DNA of 64,000 nucleotides from Costus lasius (lineage: Eukaryota > Streptophyta > Magnoliopsida > Zingiberales > Costaceae), in contig CM050450.1 in assembly GCA_027563935.2 (NCBI GenBank), positions 32,785,439 to 32,849,438 of the forward strand, given 5' to 3'. Under the pieces are notes generated by a model, which was not told the origin of the DNA, made no database searches, and saw only the letters and a list, made by a program, of their open reading frames with translations. This document shows, in pieces, positions 59,113 through 64,000 of the stretch (position 1 is its first letter; the number at the start of each line of letters is the position of its first letter). The translations under genes were made by a program, and so were the position numbers.

Positions 59113-60803
59113 TGTTGGGGTATGCCCTTAAGGCTAATGTTTGAGGCCTTGGGATTATATCAGTATCATGTATAAACTCTTATGTTTATAAAGGCAATGG
59201 TTATTATTCAGGTTGTTATATCATCTGCAGTAATATGTATACTTCTGAATAATGTCTCAATGCTGTTCAGCTAGGCTGACATGCAGTATTGTCCTTAGTC
59301 GAGATATCTTGGTGAACTTGAGACAGCCTTGATATGATTGAGACTAATATGTGTTCTAATCTTATAGGATGCTTCGAGCATGGAATAAGATGTAGACTCA
59401 TGGGTACATTGGATGTACTGGACAGACCCTACTAGGATATTCAATTGCTTGTCACAATGTGAATAATCCTTGTATGCAACAAGTGGCATATTTCCTCTGA
59501 CTTGAGATCACTTCTGTTTCTAAATGATGATTGGCATTGTTTTGAGGTAGTTCAATATCATTTGAAACATAATGGTTATAGACTATCTTGGATAATGAGC
59601 ATGAGTCATGTTAGGGCACTAGTGATAGATAAAGGATTGCCGTCTCCTAGTTTGGAGTGTGATGTTCTAAAGGGGCCCCCCTGGATGAGATGATTGAGAA
59701 AGTGTATGGCCATACCCAGATGACTGTGTTCATCTGATCTAATCATTCTCATCATATTGGAGTCACAGGCTTGACACGCTTGTCCAATAAGAACATCCAG
59801 TGGCAAAGGAAACATGTATGCCTAGTGAAGTGGATTCACACTTGTGCTGTGGTTTGGGTGTAGTCTTGGAAGACTCTTTCCTTTATATCGGGAGACAATG
59901 ATGTGTTGCTAGATACCCCTCACTGATCGTGATAACGTAAGTTATCGTTACCCGACATTTAAAGGAAACCCTTAGGGTCGCACAATTTGATGATATGGCT
60001 TACTCATGTCAGATCGTGTGGACTGAATTGTTTCGGTTCATTTTAAAGGGATTTAAACTCTGATTGTAAGTGAGATCTGGTCTGATCATGTTTGATTGAT
60101 TAGGGCTTGAGATCGGTAAGCTTCGATCGAGAGAAGTGATGCTAGATTGGTGAGATCAAGAGCATCGAGAGATCAACGGTTAGATCTTGAACCATTGGGT
60201 TTAATGAGATCTAGATCAAAGGCTTGGCTTAATTGGTCATTGAACCAAATGTCATTGAACCGGCTCATGTGTGAGCGCTTGGTTCAAATGAAAGAGATTG
60301 AGCGTTCGGTTCACTTGGGTGAACGTATGAACGCATGAGCATTGAGGGCTTTCTATATTTGGAAATTCAGTTTTCCAATTTGAGAGTAACGCCCCACGTT
60401 TGTGTGGAACGCCTCTTGCTCTCGTTCTCTTCTCCTTTCGACGACACTCTCGTGGGTGAAGGAGGTTAACGCTTTGGAGAAAATTCAGCCAAGCAAGAGT
60501 TCATCTCTCAATTCCCTTCAAGCGATCAAGGAGACTTGAAGGTCTTTGCTAGCACAAAGAACATCAAGGAGAAGCCATCTCTCTTCTTGTGTGCGGCACC
60601 TTTGGAGGCGAGCCCTTTCGATCTCTGCTTCCAAGACGCCATCCATCAAATGGCATTGGTATGAATCTTTCGATCTTTACAAGGTTTTAAAGTTGATCAT
60701 ATGAATATATCACATGCGATCCTTATGAAACCCTAATTCCGCTGCCAAAAATTTTACATGCGCCACTTTAGGGTTTCGCCCCCCTTTGCTTAGGGGACTT
60801 TCA
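59113..60803 (+). repeat. 3' LTR of Copia D
   Basis: 1,691 bp. Differs from the 5' LTR by the substitutions and small indels listed for element D, spread along the whole LTR. Confidence 0.95.
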
Positions 60804-60808
60804 GATCT

Positions 60809-61703
60809 GACATAAGTAAGCCATATCATCAAATTGTGCGACCCTAAGGGTTTCCTTTAAATGTCGGTAACGATAACTTAAGTTATCACGATCAGAGAGG
60901 GGTATCTAGCAACACATCACTGTCTCCCGATATAAAGGAAAGAGTCTTCCAAGACTACACCCAAACCACAGCACAAGTGTGAATCCAATTCACTTGACAT
61001 ATGTATTTCCTTTGCCACTGGATGTTCTCGTTGGACAAGCGTGTCAAGCCTGTAACTCCAACATGATGAGAGTGGTTAGATCAGATGAACATAGTCATCT
61101 GGGTATGGCCATACACTTTCTCAACCATCTCATACAGGGGGCCCCTTTAGAACATCACACTCCAACTAGGAGAGGCAATCCTATATCTATCACTAATGCC
61201 CTAACATGACTCATGCCCATTATCCAAGATAATCTATAACCATTATATTTCAAATGATATTGAACTACCTCAAGACAATGCCAATCATCATTTAGAAACA
61301 CAAGTGATCTCAAGTCAGAGGAAATATGCCACTTGTTTGCATATAAGGATTATTCACATTGCGACAAACAATCGAACATCCTTAGTAGGGTCTGTCCAGT
61401 ACATCCAATGCACCTATGAGTCTACATCTTATTCCATGCTCGAAGCATCCTATAAGATTAGAACACATATTAGTCTCAATCATATCAAGGCTGTCTCATG
61501 TTTACCAAGATATCTCGACTAAGGACTATACTGCATGTCAGCGAAGCTGAACACCATTGAGACATTATTCAGAAGTATACATATAGCAGCAGATAATGCA
61601 ACAACCTGAATAACAACCATTGCCTTTATAAACATAGAGTTTATACATGATACTGATAATAACCCAAGGCCTCAAACATTAGCCTTAAGGGCATACCCCA
61701 ACA
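60809..61703 (-). repeat. 5' LTR of Copia A, piece 3 of 3
   Basis: Resumes after D with GACATAAGTAAGCC, as in the intact LTR at 23,485, and ends GCATACCCCAACA, followed by the AGAAG duplication. Two substitutions from the 3' LTR (TAACGATAAC/TAACAATAAC, ACACCATTG/ACACTATTG). Confidence 0.9.
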
Positions 61704-61708
61704 AGAAG

Positions 61709-63365
61709 TAGTGAAGTGAGGTCACTAATCTTGTGTTATGATGTTTTGTAGGTCCATGGCAAGGAGCATGCACTTGCAAAAATGTAAGGGTCAATGTAGG
61801 AGGCTACTTGGACCATGGCGCATTATATGGGCTTGTATAGAGGTGTATAAGCATGTAAAAAAAAATATGTCATGGGTGAGATTTGAAACCAAGACCTATG
61901 GAGAGCCAAAGCCTTATGTTGCATGAGAGGACCAATCCGAGCTTGGGTCATTCGCTAAAGTAAAGGGGAGGCGCATCTTCTTAAAGACTTGATAGCCCAA
62001 ATGACTTAAGTAAAAGGCCCAACCGAAATTGGGGATCTAATTCAATCAAGGCAATCGGATTTGGGGGAGAACCAAAAGTGAGAAGTGTGTGGCGACTTGG
62101 AGAAGAAGGAGGGCAATCCATCTTCTTCCTTGGAGATTTGGGGGCTGAGCTTGAGGGAGTTCACGCCACCATCCACCCTTCCATTCTCTACCTTCCTTTG
62201 TCTTGGTGGCGATTTACTTGAGGGAGTTCCGGTCACCTTGCTGCCCATTGGAGCTTGGGCGATTGCAGCCTTGTTCTTGGCGATTGCTTGAGAGGAGCTC
62301 AAGCATCATCCCACCTTGCTCCCACTTGGCCGAGAGGTTCATTGAAGCTTGGAGGCGACATTTGGAGCTTGAAGCCAAGATTTGCTTGCTGTCCATTAGA
62401 TCTTGGAGCAAGCGCAGCTATTGTGTTTGGCGTATTGCCCCTTTGGAGGAAAGGGGGCTGATTTGGGGAAGAAGGGGGCTGAGTTGGTGCACCTTCTTCA
62501 TCCATCTTTGGTCGGCTTGTTTGCTGTCCATTTGAGAGCTTGGCGCACCTTGGAGGCAAGGAGCGTAACTACACATCAAAACCACCTAGGAGGGCGATCC
62601 TAGGGTGGAGCCTCAAGCACTTGCGCTTGAGGAGAGCTTGGAGGAAGATTCGGCCACATCTAGAGGAGGGGGCTGAACTCTTCCATCACATAGCATAGTG
62701 TTGGAGTGGTATATTACTACCCTTACATTGAGTTATTGCTTTGCATTAACATTGTATAAACATTATGAGAACATTGTGTAGTTCTTATTATTGCTTATTG
62801 GTATCTCTACCCATATTGGGAGAGGCCTACTGCTCATACCCGAGGTTGTGTCCTTGGAGGAGTTGGTTTTATCGTTCGGTGTGTTTAGCTTGTGACTTGT
62901 GCAAGCGCCGTGCTTGTGCAAGGAGCTCGCTCGCTGTGTAGTAGTTGATATCTGCATTAGGGTTTTGGGCATATGTCTAGTGCCCTTTACTTGTGACTGC
63001 CAGCGCTTGTGTGTGTGTCAATTACAGGGCGCTTAAGTCTAATATCGTCTTTAAGTGTGCATATGGGGTTGAGAAGCAACGTGTGCTTGCCACCCGCCAC
63101 TTATTGACCGAGGTCTAGGGTTAGGAGAAGGTTAGGACTCAGTTCCACCTGATCAGCCTTGGAGCTCAGTTCCATCAGAGCTCAGCCCTTGGAGGGCAGT
63201 GCTTTCAGAGTTGCACAGGGATCAGAGAGGTTCAGCTTGCACTAGAGATCTTGTTATTCCGCATATAGAGTGTTGGCTGGCAATTTACATAGAGGGTGTG
63301 TAGATTGCGCCATCACACTCAGAATTTTAAGGCAAAAAATTTAGCACAAAATTTAGGGCGTGACA
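61709..63365. repeat. Solo LTR X, right piece
   Basis: 1,657 bp of LTR sequence following the A duplication, ending AAATTTAGGGCGTGACA. Several overlapping open frames of 60-110 codons on both strands (62,042-62,600) lack motifs and are not called as genes. The stretch is rich in CTTGGAG words. Confidence 0.65.
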
Positions 63366-64000
63366 CTAAGTATTAAATACTCTTACCTTAATAAACCTAC
63401 TTTACTTGACAGGTGAATATTCCATTTGAAGAATTTTGGTGGTGTTTAAGATATAGAGACTTTTAAGGTAATTTGGTCTTTAAACAGTTATATGCCCTTT
63501 CCTGTTAGCATCATAACATTGTCTAAAGTATACTGCATAACGACATAATTTAACTCATAGTCTTTAATCATGAAAAGTAAGTGGAGTTTTCCACTTGACC
63601 TATAGCTCTCTATTTTTCTCCCCTCTTTTTTTTTACTCTCTTTTTTTTATTCATAACTTGGAGAGAGCCGGTCAAGGGCATGGTACTTAAATCGTTAGCA
63701 ATATTTCTTCATGTGGGATAAATATCTATTTTAAAATTTTCCCTCTATTACTTGATCGCAACAGATTTAAAGTATACCAATTCATGGTATAATATAACTC
63801 ATGACATCAGATCCTTTAACCAGAGGAGTTGGAGCAAGTCTCATTTAAAGAAATATCACCAATTTTTTATTCATAAAAAGTTCTCCATCAAGCAAAATAG
63901 ATAAATTAAACTTCAAGTAAATTTTACTATGCATGTGTTGCATGAGCATATAACAATTCACATATGCATTTTATCAATACCAGAATTGAATTTACTCAAA
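63366..64000 (-). other. E1 internal region, continuation beyond the nest
   Basis: Starts with the second CTAAG copy and continues the minus-strand 3' UTR of E1. Reverse-complement similarity to 2,100-2,600 of element H (for example the AGAGAGCCGGTCAAGGGCATG block and GAGGAGTTGGAG). The ORF-1-like gene of E1 should lie past the window end. Confidence 0.6.

Larger units (their letters stand above)
51673..60803 (+). mobile_element. Copia element D, full length but defective
   Basis: 9,131 bp on the plus strand, opposite to A, flanked by GATCT at 51,668-51,672 and 60,804-60,808. Both LTRs are 1,691 bp. I count 13 substitutions and four 1-bp indels between them, more than between the LTRs of the element it inserted into. 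gag-pol has three frameshifts and three stops. Confidence 0.95.
22700..61703 (-). mobile_element. Copia element A, host of insertions B, C and D
   Basis: Minus-strand Ty1/copia element with duplications AGAAG at 22,695-22,699 and 61,704-61,708. It has a 3' LTR 22,700-24,379, pol 24,400-28,287, a leader and a 5' LTR in three pieces. Removing B, C, D and their duplication copies leaves 9,092 bp, close to B and D. LTR size (1.68 kb), leader size and TGTTGGGG start resemble the Angela/BARE group; that lineage call is inference. The two LTRs differ by five substitutions and one 3-bp indel, so insertion is recent. Confidence 0.9.
22596..63365. mobile_element. Solo LTR X, split by a 39-kb Copia nest
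   Basis: Ends TGTGACGCCCGGGG...TTAGGGCGTGACA are flanked by perfect CTAAG duplications at 22,591-22,595 and 63,366-63,370. Element A with its own nest sits at 22,700-61,703, so X itself is two pieces (22,596-22,699 and 61,709-63,365) totalling 1,761 bp. The ends are typical of Ty3/gypsy chromovirus LTRs. There is no internal region, hence a solo LTR. Orientation is not resolved. Confidence 0.75.

Noticed and set aside
39219..61703. Pieces of Copia LTR at 39,219-39,568, 51,241-51,672 and 60,809-61,703 as separate solo LTRs
   Set aside because: They join end to end through the C and D duplications to form one LTR of A.
61738..62603. Several overlapping open frames of 60-110 codons on both strands in LTR X
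   Set aside because: They overlap each other antisense, lack domains, and lie inside a solo LTR; compositional open frames.
22596..63365. X as a complete two-LTR retrotransposon
   Set aside because: Only one LTR's worth of sequence remains after removing A, and one pair of duplications flanks it; it is a solo LTR.

Overview
This window looks like heterochromatic nuclear DNA of a flowering plant with a repeat-rich genome. Every coding sequence I can recognise belongs to a transposable element. I found no convincing host gene, tRNA, rRNA or CRISPR array. The elements are LTR retrotransposons of the Ty3/gypsy type (Athila-like, Tekay/Del-like chromovirus, one further chromovirus-like remnant) and Ty1/copia type (an Angela/BARE-sized family with LTRs of about 1.69 kb and a leader of about 1.8 kb), plus one Mutator-like DNA transposon (MULE).

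Left part, 1-14,030: one decayed Athila-like element, called H here, has been split and rearranged. Its gag-pol lies on the minus strand (14,030 to 8,929), while its ORF-1-like gene, 3' UTR and 3' LTR lie on the plus strand (441-4,509). Between the two halves are the two ends of a MULE. They are in direct instead of inverted orientation, and each abuts a 9-bp target-site copy; the two copies are exact reverse complements. The simplest reading is an inversion with one breakpoint inside the MULE and the other just past the Athila 3' LTR. A 21-bp minisatellite fills much of the MULE body. A solo LTR (9,556-10,604) interrupts the H integrase.

Middle, 14,031-19,194: a diverged Copia fragment on the minus strand (F), then a truncated plus-strand Ty3/gypsy element (G) with one LTR, gag and protease remnants and a 19-base G run. 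The stretch up to 19,194 is unassigned.

Right part, 19,195-64,000: a second minus-strand Athila-like element (E1). Its 3' LTR (19,195-22,349) carries a solo Copia LTR flanked by GTCTA. Its internal region is opened by a 40,770-bp nest. A solo LTR X (22,596-63,365, duplication CTAAG) contains Copia element A (22,700-61,703, duplication AGAAG). A in turn contains three further complete insertions: Copia B (28,440-37,538, TCTTT), Tekay-like C (39,569-51,235, GAGAG) and Copia D (51,673-60,803, GATCT). Removing B, C and D restores A to about 9.09 kb, close to B (9,099 bp) and D (9,131 bp), which cross-checks all the boundaries.

Element C carries an uninterrupted 1,516-codon gag-pol with group-II chromodomain and near-identical LTRs, so it is the best candidate for a recently active autonomous element. 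B is almost intact, with one stop and one lost integrase zinc ligand. A and D carry several disabling mutations. D sits inside A, yet its LTRs differ from each other more than A's do, which conflicts with simple LTR dating.
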